This document shows positions 34,985 to 45,096 of a stretch of 64,000 nucleotides of DNA, one piece after another. The first letter of the stretch is position 1. Each line of letters starts with the position of its first letter. The stretch covers positions 186,001 through 250,000 of the forward strand of contig NC_009662.1 in the NCBI RefSeq assembly GCF_000010325.1. Direction: 5' to 3'. This stretch comes from Nitratiruptor sp. SB155-2 (GTDB lineage Bacteria; Campylobacterota; Campylobacteria; Campylobacterales; Nitratiruptoraceae). The position numbers and the translations under genes are program-made. The notes under the pieces were generated by a model that had not been told where the DNA came from, did not search any database, and saw nothing but the letters and a program-made list of their open reading frames with translations.

Positions 34985-35665
34985 ATGAAACAGTTGGAAG
35001 AGTTTGAAAAAAAACTCGGTTACAGTTTTGAAGATAAAAAGCTTTTGAAAGAGGCATTGACGCACAAAAGCTATAAGAGTCCTGTGAATAACGAGCGTTT
35101 GGAGTTTTTGGGTGATGCTGTTTTGGACCTGGTGGTAGGAGAGTATCTTTTTAAAAAGTTTCCCAAAGCAAACGAAGGAGAGCTTTCGAAACTTCGTGCA
35201 TCACTAGTCAATGAAGAGGGATTTGCGAAGTTGGCGCAAAAGCTTGATATCGGAAAATATATCTTCATCTCCCAAGCAGAAGAGAATAATCAAGGACGAA
35301 CAAAACCGAGTCTTCTCTCCAACGCTTTTGAAGCGGTCATGGGCGCTATATATCTCGAAAAAGGACTCGAAAAGGTTCGTGAACTCTCCTTGAAACTTTT
35401 GGAAGAAGCCTATCCAAAAATCGACCTTGACTCTTTGTTTAAAGATTTTAAAACCGCGTTGCAGGAATTCACCCAGGCGCATTACGGTATAACTCCTACA
35501 TACAAGCTTCTTGGCTCAAGCGGGCCGGATCATAAAAAAGAGTTCGAAGTGGCGGTGCTGCTGCATGAAGAGACGATTTCCACTGCAAAAGGACGAAGTA
35601 AAAAGGCCGCTCAGCAAGAGGCTGCAAAAGAGGCACTCAAAATCTTGAAGGCACGCAATGAATAG
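34985..35665 (+). CDS. rnc: Ribonuclease III
   Basis: The protein has 226 residues from the ATG at 34985, preceded by GAGGTGA; a TTG at 34982 is less well placed. The RNase III signature [13 protein letters not shown] and the C-terminal double-stranded-RNA-binding domain (ALQEF...[16 protein letters not shown]) are intact. It processes rRNA and structured mRNAs. It overlaps aroC by 8 nt. Confidence 0.96.
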   Translation: MKQLEEFEKKLGYSFEDKKLLKEALTHKSYKSPVNNERLEFLGDAVLDLVVGEYLFKKFPKANEGELSKLRASLVNEEGFAKLAQKLDIGKYIFISQAEENNQGRTKPSLLSNAFEAVMGAIYLEKGLEKVRELSLKLLEEAYPKIDLDSLFKDFKTALQEFTQAHYGITPTYKLLGSSGPDHKKEFEVAVLLHEETISTAKGRSKKAAQQEAAKEALKILKARNE

Positions 35666-36731
35666 TTTTGGCAAACGACTTATCATGACGACCTTTGGGG
35701 AGTCTCACGGAAAAGCTATCGGATGTGTTTTAGATGGCGTACCGGCCGGGCTGGATATAGATGAAACATTTATACAAAATGAGCTGGATCGTAGACGTCC
35801 TGGAAAAAGCAAATTCGCCACGGCACGAAAAGAATTAGATGAGGTGCAGATTTTAAGCGGCGTATTTGAAGGGAGAAGTACTGGTACGCCTATTGCGATG
35901 GTGATATTCAACAAAGACCAAAAAAGCAGAGATTACTCCAATATCAAAGATATCTTTCGACCAGGTCATGCCGATTTTACCTACTGGCATAAATATGGCA
36001 TCAGGGATTATCGGGGTGGTGGCAGAAGCAGTGCCAGAGAGACTGCTGCCAGGGTTGCCGCAGGTGCGGTTGCGAAGCTTTTACTCAAAGAGTTTGGCAT
36101 CGAAGTGGAAGCCGGTGTGTGTGAAGTAGCTGGAATCGAGGCGAAAGAATTTGATTTTGATTATGCAAAAACAAGTGAGATATTCGCACTAGATCCTTAT
36201 GTTGAAACTTTACAAAAAGAGGCTATTCTAAAAGCCAAGGAGGCGCACGACAGCGTTGGGGGTGCGGTGCTCGTTCGAGCTACCAATCTTCCCGTGGGGC
36301 TTGGAGAGCCGATCTACTATAAATTGGATGCGGTACTCGCTGAGGCACTCATGAGTATCAACGCAGCGAAAGCTGTCGATATCGGTTTGGGTCGAGAAGC
36401 CAGTAGGTTGTATGGATCCCAAAACAATGACCAGATCACCAAAGAGGGTTTTATTTCCAATAATGCCGGAGGTATATTGGGCGGTATCAGCAACGGTGAG
36501 GATGTGATAGCAAAAGTGTGGTTCAAGCCAACGCCCTCTATTTTTCAAAAACAGCGATCCATCGATGTAAACGGCAATGAGGTTGAAGTGGAACTCAAAG
36601 GCAGGCACGATCCGTTTGTAGCTGCAAGGGGAAGCGTTGTTGCTGAAGCGATGATGGCTTTGGTCATAGCGGATATGCTTTTACTCAATGCAACAAGCCA
36701 GCTCTCTCATCTCAAAAAAGTCTATTTATAA
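35658..36731 (+). CDS. aroC: Chorismate synthase
   Basis: The protein has 357 residues, a normal length. The family signatures [14 protein letters not shown] near the N-terminus, [31 protein letters not shown] and [10 protein letters not shown] are all present. It makes chorismate from EPSP using reduced FMN. It overlaps rnc by 8 nt, a coupling seen in other Campylobacterota. Confidence 0.96.
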   Translation: MNSFGKRLIMTTFGESHGKAIGCVLDGVPAGLDIDETFIQNELDRRRPGKSKFATARKELDEVQILSGVFEGRSTGTPIAMVIFNKDQKSRDYSNIKDIFRPGHADFTYWHKYGIRDYRGGGRSSARETAARVAAGAVAKLLLKEFGIEVEAGVCEVAGIEAKEFDFDYAKTSEIFALDPYVETLQKEAILKAKEAHDSVGGAVLVRATNLPVGLGEPIYYKLDAVLAEALMSINAAKAVDIGLGREASRLYGSQNNDQITKEGFISNNAGGILGGISNGEDVIAKVWFKPTPSIFQKQRSIDVNGNEVEVELKGRHDPFVAARGSVVAEAMMALVIADMLLLNATSQLSHLKKVYL

Positions 36732-36757
36732 GCCGATAATGAGACAAAGGAGATATT

Positions 36758-36967
36758 ATGAATGTCTCAAGTGTCAATGATATAGCAGCATATTCCATAT
36801 GGCAAAAACAGCAAAGTGTCAAAAACCACGTAGAAGTTTCTATGCTGAAAAAAGCGATGCAATTGCAGCAAGAAATGATGCAAAAGATGTTAGAGGGTAT
36901 CCAGCAAACAAGTGGTGCGAAAACACCACCTCCCAATCCAAACGGAACGATTAGCCTGTATGCTTAA
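36758..36967 (+). CDS. Small YjfB-like putative motility protein
   Basis: The protein has 69 residues. The sequence is rich in Gln and Met with an amphipathic helix (KKAMQLQQEMMQKMLEGIQ) and ends with a Pro/Asn-rich tail, as in the YjfB family of proposed motility proteins. It has a strong AAAGGAGA site 7 nt before the ATG, so translation is likely. It ends with a 4-nt overlap with the converging DUF2130 gene. The function is not established. Confidence 0.65.
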   Translation: MNVSSVNDIAAYSIWQKQQSVKNHVEVSMLKKAMQLQQEMMQKMLEGIQQTSGAKTPPPNPNGTISLYA

Positions 36968-38205
36968 TCTTCGCTATAAGGAAGTTCTAGTGCTTTGATG
37001 TGCGAGATGGCACTGCCGGCGATCCCTTTGATGCTGGCGTACATACTGATTGTATTTTCCAAAACCTTTTCGATCTGTTTTTGACGCTGCTTCCAGATCC
37101 TTGCCATTGCCCGTTTTTCTGCTTCAAGATCTTGTTGCATCTGAGTAAAGCCTTCCACAATCGCTTCGATCTGCATGCGAAACTCATCTGAGGTGAGATA
37201 GCTATAGAGCATTGCCATCTTCTCTCCTCTGTTTTCCTGGCTTTTTTTGATGAGGGCTATTTTGATGAGATTTTCGCGTAAAATGGCGCTTAGGGCTTTG
37301 AACTCTTCAAAACTGCATACCCATACTCCATCCACAAAGCCCATACGATCCATACCTTTTGGCATACTTTGTGTCACGAGCACTCCTATATCGCAACCAA
37401 TGTTTCGCATATCGGCCTTGAATTTTTCGATCCACTCTTTTTTGAACTCTTTTGCCCTCTTGCTTTCATAATATATTTTGCCGCAGTTTTGCAGCTCCCT
37501 TGTATTGACAATCTGGATACAGTCTGCCCCTCTTTGCCCCTTTTTGATCTCTTCGATCGTATCGAATGGAAACTGGTTTTTCAAATACTCTTCAATGGCA
37601 AGCTCTTGTACCTCTCCTTGAAGCTGCTGGGAGGTTAGTTCTGCTTTCCTTTTGGCCTCTTCGAGTTGATGTTTGAGATCTTCGAGCTGTTTCTCTTTCT
37701 CTTTGAGTTTGAGTTCATTTTCTTGAGCCAACTGTTTCGCAAGCTGCTCTTTCGCCTTGGATAGTTCTTCACTTAACTCTTTTTGGGCTTGCAGCCTGGC
37801 CTGCCGGATGGCCTCATCTTTTTGGCGTTTGAGTTTTTCTATCTCTATTTTTGCTTCGTTGAGCTCTTTCACTTGATTGCTTTTCTCTTCCAGCTCTTTT
37901 TCAAGGCTCTCTATGATCGATTTTTGCTCATTTTCGAGCCGTTTTTTTATTTCCCTTTCTAGATTTTGCCGCTCTTTTGAAAGAAGCTCTTGAGCCAGTT
38001 GGTTTGCTTTTGCTTCCAGTGCCGTCTCTTTTGCTTTGAGAGCCTCTTCCTGGACTTTGAGCTTTGAGAGTTCATTTTTATACTGCTTTCTATGTTCCTC
38101 AATCTCTTTTTGCAGCTTTGCTTTGGCTGCTTTTTCTATCTCTTCGTAAAGTGTCTGGTTGATATCGATTACATAGCCGCAATTAGGACATTTGATGGTA
38201 TGCAT
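36964..38205 (-). CDS. DUF2130 coiled-coil protein
   Basis: The protein has 413 residues from the ATG at 38205, preceded by AAAGGAAGAG; the longer frame to 38367 runs into rnhB. A CPNCG element starts the protein, a long charged coiled coil follows (about 20-230), and the DUF2130 domain (about 240-370) contains GADCIQIV and YYESKRAKEF, a pattern resembling a restriction-endonuclease-like fold. The function is unknown; a role in DNA processing is speculation. It follows rnhB closely, probably cotranscribed. Confidence 0.78.
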   Translation of the reverse strand: MHTIKCPNCGYVIDINQTLYEEIEKAAKAKLQKEIEEHRKQYKNELSKLKVQEEALKAKETALEAKANQLAQELLSKERQNLEREIKKRLENEQKSIIESLEKELEEKSNQVKELNEAKIEIEKLKRQKDEAIRQARLQAQKELSEELSKAKEQLAKQLAQENELKLKEKEKQLEDLKHQLEEAKRKAELTSQQLQGEVQELAIEEYLKNQFPFDTIEEIKKGQRGADCIQIVNTRELQNCGKIYYESKRAKEFKKEWIEKFKADMRNIGCDIGVLVTQSMPKGMDRMGFVDGVWVCSFEEFKALSAILRENLIKIALIKKSQENRGEKMAMLYSYLTSDEFRMQIEAIVEGFTQMQQDLEAEKRAMARIWKQRQKQIEKVLENTISMYASIKGIAGSAISHIKALELPYSED

Positions 38206-38215
38206 GCTCTTCCTT

Positions 38216-38776
38216 TTAAAAAAGTGTCGGTTGTAAGGCTTTTGGTCGAAAGCTTTTTCGATGAATAGGAGAAAAGCCATATCTTTGTATCGCTTCGATA
38301 TGCTCCTTCGTTCCATATCCTTTGTGTTTACAAAAGCCATATTCTGGATACTCTTTATCCATTTCACACATGATGCGATCTCGTGTGACCTTAGCCAAAA
38401 TTGAGGCCGCCATGACCTCTTTTATGGTTTGGTCAGCTTTGATTACGGGTTCGATGTTTTCAACACCGAATTTCGAATTGCCATCGAAAATATAACGCTT
38501 TGCATGAAGGGCGCTAATAATCTCTTTGAGTCCTTGGGAGATACAAGCTGAAATACCTATTTGATCAATTGTATCGTTATCGATGATGACGATTGTATAT
38601 TGTGTGGCGTTGATGATTTTTTCATAAAGCTTCTCTCTTGCTTGAGGCGAGAGTTTTTTGGAGTCATCAAGCTTGTAAACTCTTTGTGTAAAAACAACTC
38701 CTGCCATAACTAATGGCCCTGCCAGTGGCCCTCGTCCGGCTTCATCTATACCGCAAATTTGCAATATACACCTCAA
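38216..38776 (-). CDS. rnhB: Ribonuclease HII
   Basis: The protein has 186 residues with the N-terminal motif GIDEAGRGPLAGP (catalytic Asp/Glu at 11-12) and later SILAKVTRDR. It removes ribonucleotides from DNA and cuts RNA primers. The 10-nt gap to DUF2130 suggests cotranscription. The window also carries rnhA and dnaG, so several primer-related functions lie near each other. Confidence 0.93.
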   Translation of the reverse strand: MRCILQICGIDEAGRGPLAGPLVMAGVVFTQRVYKLDDSKKLSPQAREKLYEKIINATQYTIVIIDNDTIDQIGISACISQGLKEIISALHAKRYIFDGNSKFGVENIEPVIKADQTIKEVMAASILAKVTRDRIMCEMDKEYPEYGFCKHKGYGTKEHIEAIQRYGFSPIHRKSFRPKALQPTLF

Positions 38777-38819
38777 AAAGTTTGATATAATAATTATAGT
38801 TTAATAAAAAGGATTTGTC

Positions 38820-39044
38820 ATGATAATAGTGGAAGTTGATGATTTGAAAAAAGATATATTGAATATTTTGAAAAGAGTTGAAAAAGGAGAAGAGATAATT
38901 ATCGAATTTGGTAAAACAAAATTTGCAAAGATTGTTCCTATTAAAAAGCAACGAGAATTTGGCATTTTAAAAGGTCAGGCTAAAATTCCAGAGGATTTTG
39001 ATAAAGAAGATAGCGAAATAAATAATATGTTTTACGGTAAATAA
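38820..39044 (+). CDS. Phd/YefM-type antitoxin
   Basis: The protein has 74 residues: a short Phd-like DNA-binding N-terminus with an IVEVDDLKKDI start, then a flexible C-terminus with FGILKGQAKIPEDFD typical of partners of PIN toxins. It overlaps the toxin start by one base (TAATG). A TATAAT at 38786-38791 is a plausible -10 box. The operator is likely around it, as these antitoxins usually repress their own promoter. Confidence 0.83.
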   Translation: MIIVEVDDLKKDILNILKRVEKGEEIIIEFGKTKFAKIVPIKKQREFGILKGQAKIPEDFDKEDSEINNMFYGK

Positions 39045-39436
39045 TGAAAATTTTAATCGATACTCATATCTTTTTGTGGCTTTTGTATGAACCTGAAAAA
39101 CTTTCAATCTCTATTCTGGAAACTTTAGCAAGCGAAGATAATGATCTTTTGTTAAGTTCTATCAGTATAGCTGAAATTTCTATCAAAAAATCTCTTCATA
39201 AATTAAATGTTGAATTTGATTTGGATTATGTTTTGGAAAAATTGGATATAAAAACTTTAGATTTTGATGCAGAAAGTGCAATGAAGTTGTATGAGATTCC
39301 ATATTTTCATAAAGATCCTTTTGACAGGATGCTTATATCACAAGCTTTAGTCCATAATTTGGTTGTTGCAACCGTTGATGAGAAATTTAAATTTTATGAA
39401 CAACTGGGCTTAATACTACTGAAATCTAATTCTTAA
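39044..39436 (+). CDS. PIN-domain toxin (VapC-like)
   Basis: The protein has 130 residues. The acidic PIN residues are visible: D6 (LIDTHIFLW), E44 (SIAEIS), D91/D94 (HKDPFDRML) and D112 (ATVDEKF). It is expected to be an Mg-dependent RNase neutralised by the upstream antitoxin. The RNA target is unknown. Low GC and AGA/AAA-rich codons in the pair may point to transfer, but that is only an impression. Confidence 0.87.
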   Translation: MKILIDTHIFLWLLYEPEKLSISILETLASEDNDLLLSSISIAEISIKKSLHKLNVEFDLDYVLEKLDIKTLDFDAESAMKLYEIPYFHKDPFDRMLISQALVHNLVVATVDEKFKFYEQLGLILLKSNS

Positions 39437-39531
39437 TAATCTCATCCACTCCTTCAAAAAACTCACAAATGCTCTAACATTCAAAACTTTGATGATTTTA
39501 GCCATGTACAAATTATATATTTATAATATTT

Positions 39532-40590
39532 TCACTCTTTCCCCACAGCCCATGCATAAAAGGGCAGAATTTCACATGGAATATCCCCAACACTATATCG
39601 AAAACTGCTTCCTATAGTTATAACTTCTATTTTTTTAAGGGCTATTTTGTTCCTTTTTAGGATTTGATCAATTTTTTCTTGGATCCTGATTTCATTTCCG
39701 AAAGGAATAGGGAGGATTAGCCGCTCTTCATCTGGAATATAAAGACCCATTGGTTCAAGATAGTAAACTTTTTTATCAGCGATTTCCAAAAAGACCATGT
39801 TTTCAAAGCTTTTTGGAAACTCTTTTTGCGTAAAGAGTCTTGATTTTATGGTAAAGTCATGAAAAAAGAGCTTTTTAGCACCCCTTGTGGCTCCATATTT
39901 ATCTATCGCATAAATGTATCCGTTCTTCTGCCACGATTCAAAGAGGGCATAAAATCTATCTTTGGAAATACGATATCGCTCTTTGATGCGATTAAAAAGA
40001 AAATAGACAGATGAGGTGTAGCCTTGATAGTAAGCAATCTCTTTAAAAATTTCGAAGTCCTCTTTGAAAGTGAGATAGAGAAGATTTTGAAAATATTTAT
40101 CCTTTTTGAAGTCGTCAATTTTGGAAAGTTCAGGATAGTTTCCATTTTTTAAAAAATTGTTGAATGCAATTTTAATATCTGTTTTCTTTTCAAAAAGTAG
40201 ATACTCTTCAAAATCAAGATTATTGAGCTGATAATGTGTGAAACCTTCAATGGAAATATTCTCATGAGATGCAATGATGAGATATTGAGTGTTTGGTAAA
40301 GGAATATGATCATTCCAACCATAAAGTACAATAGCTGCAATTGCATTTTTATTGATGAATGATTGAACTGAATCGAGAGTGACACTATTGGCACGGACAT
40401 CGTCGAAATCAATCCAAAGAACCTCTTTTTGATCAAAATAGGTTCGTATAAAGGATTGTAAGAGTGCATACTTTCCACAAAATTTTGGACCAGTCAAAAG
40501 CATTTTTTCTCTAAGCGTTAGATCCAGTTTTCTTGGTAGAAAAGTATGCTTGGTTACGCTGTTTTCATAAAAGTATTCAATCGCTTTCAT
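39532..40590 (-). CDS. P-loop ATPase of the AAA/DUF4143 type
   Basis: The protein has 352 residues. Walker A is GPKFCGKY (34-41; Tyr instead of Thr/Ser), followed by an acidic strand WIDFDDV that could be Walker B. The C-terminal part (about 200-330) has a winged-helix then nuclease-like layout as in DUF4143/archaeal-type ATPases. These families are of unknown function and often accompany mobile or defence regions. The gene sits between the toxin pair and the ribosomal operon, facing away from it. Confidence 0.62.
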   Translation of the reverse strand: MKAIEYFYENSVTKHTFLPRKLDLTLREKMLLTGPKFCGKYALLQSFIRTYFDQKEVLWIDFDDVRANSVTLDSVQSFINKNAIAAIVLYGWNDHIPLPNTQYLIIASHENISIEGFTHYQLNNLDFEEYLLFEKKTDIKIAFNNFLKNGNYPELSKIDDFKKDKYFQNLLYLTFKEDFEIFKEIAYYQGYTSSVYFLFNRIKERYRISKDRFYALFESWQKNGYIYAIDKYGATRGAKKLFFHDFTIKSRLFTQKEFPKSFENMVFLEIADKKVYYLEPMGLYIPDEERLILPIPFGNEIRIQEKIDQILKRNKIALKKIEVITIGSSFRYSVGDIPCEILPFYAWAVGKE

Positions 40591-40637
40591 TTTCCTTCCT
40601 AAAAGGAAATAAATTGTAAAAATTATAGCGAAAACTC

Positions 40638-40666
40638 TTGATTTTCCAAATCGCTTTGTCTATAAT
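40638..40666 (+). promoter_or_regulatory. Promoter of the S10 operon
   Basis: TTGATT (40638-40643), a 17-nt spacer and TATAAT (40661-40666) lie 52 nt before rpsJ. This is the strongest promoter-like site before the ribosomal protein cluster. Confidence 0.8.
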
Positions 40667-40682
40667 GCAAGCTCCGAATTAG

Positions 40683-40696
40683 GTTGCTTCGGCAAC
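40683..40696 (+). promoter_or_regulatory. UUCG-loop hairpin in the S10 leader
   Basis: GTTGC-TTCG-GCAAC forms a 5-bp stem capped by the very stable TTCG tetraloop within the short rpsJ leader. In E. coli the S10 leader is bound by L4; here the leader is far shorter, so any regulation would use a different structure. Confidence 0.55.
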
Positions 40697-40718
40697 GAGT
40701 TCTTTGTGAAAGGCGACA

Positions 40719-41030
40719 ATGGAAAAGATTCGACTTAAGCTTCGTGCTTACGATCACCGGGTTTTAGATAGAAGTGTCTCAGCTATCGTTGAGGCTGTGA
40801 AGCGAACGGGAGCAGAGATCAGAGGTCCGATTCCCTTACCTACAAAAATTAGAAGATATACGGTTCTTAGATCACCACATATCAACAAAGATTCAAGAGA
40901 ACAGTTTGAGATAAGAATTCACTCACGACTTATTGATATCGTTTCGGCAACGCCTGATACAGTCGATTCGTTAATGAAACTCGACTTGGCGCCAGAAGTG
41001 GATGTCGAAGTACGGTCAATGGGTGAATAA
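40719..41030 (+). CDS. rpsJ: Ribosomal protein S10 (uS10)
   Basis: The protein has 103 residues, normal length. The uS10 segments [31 protein letters not shown] and a C-terminal [13 protein letters not shown] are present. It is a small-subunit head protein that also acts as NusE in antitermination. First gene of the S10 operon, behind the promoter at 40638, with AAAGGCGA as ribosome site. Confidence 0.98.
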   Translation: MEKIRLKLRAYDHRVLDRSVSAIVEAVKRTGAEIRGPIPLPTKIRRYTVLRSPHINKDSREQFEIRIHSRLIDIVSATPDTVDSLMKLDLAPEVDVEVRSMGE

Positions 41031-41039
41031 GGGGAGCAG

Positions 41040-41618
41040 ATGGAATATATCGTAGAAAAAATTGGAATGAGCAGAACCATTTCGGTTCCAAGTGTTCCTG
41101 TAACACTTTTAAAGGTAAAAGAAGCAAAAGTTTGTGAACTTTTGGAAGGTGGGAAGGCAATCGTTGCATATTCTCAAGGCAAAAAACGAAACAAAGCGAT
41201 CGAAGGGCAACAGAAAAAATATGGATTAAGCCCAGAATTTAACAGATTTATAAAATTGAAAGTTACCAATACAGAAGCTGGCGATCTTGATGTGACACCA
41301 CTCAGTGAAGCGAAAAGAATCAAAACAAGCTTCAACTCAAAAGGTCGAGGTTTCAGCGGTGTTGTAAAACGATGGAATTTCGGTGGTGGTCCAGATAGCC
41401 ACGGTTCACGATTTCACAGAGCACCAGGTTCTGTGGGTATGTGTGAATGGCCTGGACGAATTATGCCAGGACAAAAGATGCCAGGACAGTACGGAAACAA
41501 AAAAGTGACTGTTCAAAATGAAGTTGTTAGTTTTGATCCAGAGAATATGATTTTGGTGGTAAAAGGTTCGATCCCTGGACCTAACGGAGCACTTGGTAAA
41601 GTAAGGATTGTGAAATGA
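41040..41618 (+). CDS. rplC: Ribosomal protein L3 (uL3)
   Basis: The protein has 192 residues. It has the uL3 barrel and the extended loop [20 protein letters not shown], which reaches the peptidyl transferase centre. It is 9 nt after rpsJ and overlaps rplD by 4 nt. It binds the 5' region of 23S rRNA early in assembly. Confidence 0.98.
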
Positions 41619-42229
41619 GTAAAGCAGTAGTTTTAAATGAAAATTTTGAAAAAGCTAGTGAAGTAGCACTTCCTGAGCATTTTCAAGGAATCAACCCACA
41701 CAACCTTTATCTCTATGCCAAAGCGTATGCCGCGAATTTGAGAGCAAACAATGCGCATACGAAAAGCAGAGGCGAAGTGAGTGGTGGTGGACGAAAGCCT
41801 TGGCAGCAAAAAGGTCGAGGTGGTGCACGAGCCGGATCGATCCGATCACCTTTGTTTGTTGGTGGTGGCGTTGCATTTGGTCCGAAAAACACCAAAAACT
41901 ACACACAAAAAGTGAACAAAAAGCAAAAAAGAAAAGCGCTTGAATTTGCACTCAATGAAAAAGGTGAACAAGGTGCACTATTTATCGTGGATTCTATTGC
42001 AGTAGAGTCTGGAAAAACAAAAGATGCAGCGGCAATAGTAAATAAAATCGGTGCACGAGATGTCTTGGTAGTAAAAGAGAATATCGATGAAAAAACGTTT
42101 TTGGCATTTCGAAACCTGCCAAATGCATATTTGATCGAACCGAACGAACTGAATGCGTATCTTGCAGCTGCTTTTAGAGCTGTAGTGATCGAAAGACCAG
42201 TTTGGGAAAAAATCGTAAAAGAGGGCTAA
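41615..42229 (+). CDS. rplD: Ribosomal protein L4 (uL4)
   Basis: The protein has 204 residues. The loop [19 protein letters not shown] lines the exit tunnel. In E. coli, L4 also represses the S10 operon; no matching leader is obvious here beyond a small UUCG hairpin. ATGA overlap with rplC. Confidence 0.98.
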
Positions 42230-42230
42230 G

Positions 42231-42512
42231 ATGGCAGATATAACAGATATCAAATCAATCATTTATACTGAAAAGAGTTTGGGCCTTCAAGAAGAGGGAT
42301 ATGTTGTTATCCAAACAAGTGAGAAAATGACAAAGAATCAGCTTAAAGCTGTTTTGAAAGAGTATTTTGGTGTTACTCCTGTAAAAATCAACTCCCTTCG
42401 AATGAAAGGGAAGACAAAACGATTTCGAGGAGTAGAAGGAAAAAGAGATAACTATAAAAAATTCTATGTGAAGCTCCCAGAGGGCGCAAGCATAGAAAGT
42501 TTAGCGGTGTAA
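42231..42512 (+). CDS. rplW: Ribosomal protein L23 (uL23)
   Basis: The protein has 93 residues, starting 1 nt after rplD. The motif [11 protein letters not shown] and the long loop ending GKTKRFRG are typical. L23 sits at the tunnel exit and is the dock for trigger factor and SRP. Confidence 0.97.
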   Translation: MADITDIKSIIYTEKSLGLQEEGYVVIQTSEKMTKNQLKAVLKEYFGVTPVKINSLRMKGKTKRFRGVEGKRDNYKKFYVKLPEGASIESLAV

Positions 42513-42522
42513 GGATAGAGAC

Positions 42523-43350
42523 ATGGCAGTAAAAAAATATAAACCGTATACGCCCAGCCGACGCTTCATGAGCGTTGTTGACAGCAGTGATATCACTGCA
42601 AAACCTAGTGTTCGAAAACTTTTGGTAAAACTCCCGGCACGTGCGGGACGAAACAACCAAGGACGAATTACTTCCAGACACAGAGAAGCTGGAGCTAAAA
42701 AACTGTATAGAATCATCGATTTTAAACGAAACAAATATGGCGTACCAGGACGTGTGGCGACAATTGAATACGACCCATACAGAAACTGTCGAATTGCATT
42801 GGTTGTTTACAGAGACGGTGATAAAAGATATATCATCCAGCCAAGTGGTCTTAAAGTTGGCGATACTGTAGAAGCAGCTGAAGCCGGTCTAGATGTATTG
42901 CCAGGCAATGCTATGAAGCTTAAAAACATCCCTGTCGGTACTCTTGTGCATAATATCGAAATGAAGCCTGGAAAAGGCGGACAGCTTGCGCGAAGCGCCG
43001 GAGCATATGCACAGATTATGGGCCGAGAAGACAAATATGTCATTTTGCGACTTCCAAGTGGCGAAATGAGAAAAATTCTTGGTGAGTGTATGGCAACAAT
43101 CGGTGTTGTTGGAAACGAAGAGTATGCCAACATCGTAATCGGTAAAGCTGGACGAAATAGACACAGAGGTATCCGACCGCAAACGAGAGGTTCAGCAATG
43201 AACCCAGTTGATCACCCACACGGTGGTGGTGAAGGAAAAACCGGTCCAAGTGGTCACCCTGTAACACCTTGGGGTATGCCAACCAAAGGTTATAAGACAC
43301 GACGCAAAAAACCAAGCGACAAGCTTATAATCTCAAGAAGAAAGAAATAA
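42523..43350 (+). CDS. rplB: Ribosomal protein L2 (uL2)
   Basis: The protein has 275 residues. The C-terminal signature [13 protein letters not shown] with the histidine near the peptidyl transferase centre is intact, as is the [18 protein letters not shown] segment. Normal length. Arginine codons are largely CGA and AGA. Confidence 0.98.
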   Translation: MAVKKYKPYTPSRRFMSVVDSSDITAKPSVRKLLVKLPARAGRNNQGRITSRHREAGAKKLYRIIDFKRNKYGVPGRVATIEYDPYRNCRIALVVYRDGDKRYIIQPSGLKVGDTVEAAEAGLDVLPGNAMKLKNIPVGTLVHNIEMKPGKGGQLARSAGAYAQIMGREDKYVILRLPSGEMRKILGECMATIGVVGNEEYANIVIGKAGRNRHRGIRPQTRGSAMNPVDHPHGGGEGKTGPSGHPVTPWGMPTKGYKTRRKKPSDKLIISRRKK

Positions 43351-43361
43351 GAGGGTAGAAG

Positions 43362-43643
43362 ATGGCAAGAAGTATTAAAAAGGGTCCATTCGTAGATGAC
43401 CATCTCATGAAGAAAGTACTCAAAGCAAAAGAGAGCGGTGACAAAAAGCCTATCAAAACATGGTCTCGAAGAAGTACAATCGTTCCTGAAATGATTGGAC
43501 TTACAATCAACGTGCATAATGGACGACAATTTGTTCCTGTGTACATTACAGAAAACCATGTGGGCTTCAAGCTTGGTGAATTTGCACCTACAAGAACTTT
43601 TAAAGGCCACAAAGGCTCTGTTCAAAAGAAAATTGGGAAATAA
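43362..43643 (+). CDS. rpsS: Ribosomal protein S19 (uS19)
   Basis: The protein has 93 residues: [15 protein letters not shown] and the late [19 protein letters not shown] segment (here [16 protein letters not shown]) are diagnostic. Head protein near the A-site tRNA. Preceded by GAGGGTAGAAG. Confidence 0.98.
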
Positions 43644-43652
43644 GGATAGGTG

Positions 43653-43979
43653 ATGAGTAAAGCGGTATTGAGATTTATTCGACTCTCACCTACTAAAGCG
43701 AGATTGATCGCTCGCGAGGTGCAGGGTATGAACGCAGAAGAGGCATTGGCGGCATTGGAATTTATGCCAAACAAAGCGGCAAAAGTAATCTCTAAAGTGA
43801 TTACGAGTGCTGTAGCAAACGGCGGATATGAGCCTGAAGAGGTTGTGATCACCTCTTGCCGTGTAGATAGAGGTCCTTACCTAAAAAGATTTCGACCAAG
43901 AGCGAGAGGTCGAGCCAGCAGAATCATGAAGCCAACTTCCCATGTGTATGTGGAAGTAGCACAAAAGAAGGATAGCTAA
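43653..43979 (+). CDS. rplV: Ribosomal protein L22 (uL22)
   Basis: The protein has 108 residues from the ATG at 43653, which fits AAGGA at 43642-43646; a GTG at 43650 gives one extra residue. Typical segments are [21 protein letters not shown] and the tunnel hairpin [20 protein letters not shown]. Ends one base into the rpsC start. Confidence 0.97.
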   Translation: MSKAVLRFIRLSPTKARLIAREVQGMNAEEALAALEFMPNKAAKVISKVITSAVANGGYEPEEVVITSCRVDRGPYLKRFRPRARGRASRIMKPTSHVYVEVAQKKDS

Positions 43980-44668
43980 TGGGTCAAAAAGTCAATCCGA
44001 TTGGTTTAAGACTTGGAATCAATAGAAACTGGGAGTCACGATGGTTTCCGGATTTCAATAAAATGCCGGAGAGAGTCGAAGAAGATAACAAAATCAGAAA
44101 GTTTTTGAAAAAAGAGCTCTATTATGCAGGAATCAGCAATATTATCATAGAGCGAACAGCGAAAAAACTTCGTGTAACTATAGTTGCAGCACGACCTGGC
44201 ATCATTATCGGGAAAAAAGGTGCCGATATTGAAAAATTGAAGCAAAAACTTCAAAAACTGGTTGGCAAAGAAGTTTTTATAAACATTAAAGAAGAGAAAA
44301 GACCTCAAGCATCTGCCCAGCTTGCTGCTGAAAACGTAGCAACACAGCTTGAACGACGTGTTGCTTTCAGACGTGCGATGAAAAAGGTGATCCAAGCAGC
44401 GCAAAAAGCTGGCGTAAAAGGGATCAAAGTACAAGTTGCCGGACGACTTGGCGGAGCTGAAATGGCTCGAACTGAGTGGTATCTTGAAGGAAGGGTTCCA
44501 CTTCATACATTAAGAGCAAAAATTGATTACGGTTTTGCAGAAGCTCATACAACCTACGGAGTGATCGGGGTTAAAGTGTGGATTTTTAAAGGTGAAGTTC
44601 TTCAAAAAGGAATTCGACCAGAGCCAACTGAAAGACCTCGACGCAGAGCTCCAAGAAGGAGAAGCTAA
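43979..44668 (+). CDS. rpsC: Ribosomal protein S3 (uS3)
   Basis: The protein has 229 residues. N-terminal [14 protein letters not shown], a KH domain with [10 protein letters not shown] and the C-terminal [14 protein letters not shown]...[10 protein letters not shown] signature. It lines the mRNA entry tunnel and has mRNA helicase function. The C-terminal tail is basic ([11 protein letters not shown]). Confidence 0.98.
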   Translation: MGQKVNPIGLRLGINRNWESRWFPDFNKMPERVEEDNKIRKFLKKELYYAGISNIIIERTAKKLRVTIVAARPGIIIGKKGADIEKLKQKLQKLVGKEVFINIKEEKRPQASAQLAAENVATQLERRVAFRRAMKKVIQAAQKAGVKGIKVQVAGRLGGAEMARTEWYLEGRVPLHTLRAKIDYGFAEAHTTYGVIGVKVWIFKGEVLQKGIRPEPTERPRRRAPRRRS

Positions 44669-44670
44669 TC

Positions 44671-45096
44671 ATGTTGATGCCAAAGAAAACAAAATATAGA
44701 AAACAGCAAAAGGGTCGAAACAGAGGCAAAGCCTATAACGGCAACAGTCTTGCATTCGGAACTATTGGAATCAAAGCCCTTGAGCATGGCCGAATCGACT
44801 CTCGTCAAATTGAGGCTGCAAGGGTTGCGATGACACGAAAAGTGAAAAGAACCGGTAAGATCTGGATACGAGTATTTCCAGACAAACCTTTAACCAAAAA
44901 ACCATTGGAGACAAGGATGGGTAAAGGGAAAGGTTCTGTTGAAAAGTGGGTTATGAACATTAAACCTGGCCGAATCATTTATGAAATGGCTGGCGTTGAA
45001 GAGAGCCTTGCAAGAGAAGCGCTCGATCTTGCACGATATAAACTTCCTTTCAAAACAAAAATCGTGACACAAGAGAGTGAAAATGAAATATACTGA
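44671..45096 (+). CDS. rplP: Ribosomal protein L16 (uL16)
   Basis: The protein has 141 residues. [19 protein letters not shown] is the usual start, so the ATG at 44671 is kept (AAGGAG lies 9 nt upstream). [11 protein letters not shown] and a late [13 protein letters not shown] segment confirm uL16, which organises the A-site of the large subunit. Confidence 0.98.
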   Translation: MLMPKKTKYRKQQKGRNRGKAYNGNSLAFGTIGIKALEHGRIDSRQIEAARVAMTRKVKRTGKIWIRVFPDKPLTKKPLETRMGKGKGSVEKWVMNIKPGRIIYEMAGVEESLAREALDLARYKLPFKTKIVTQESENEIY

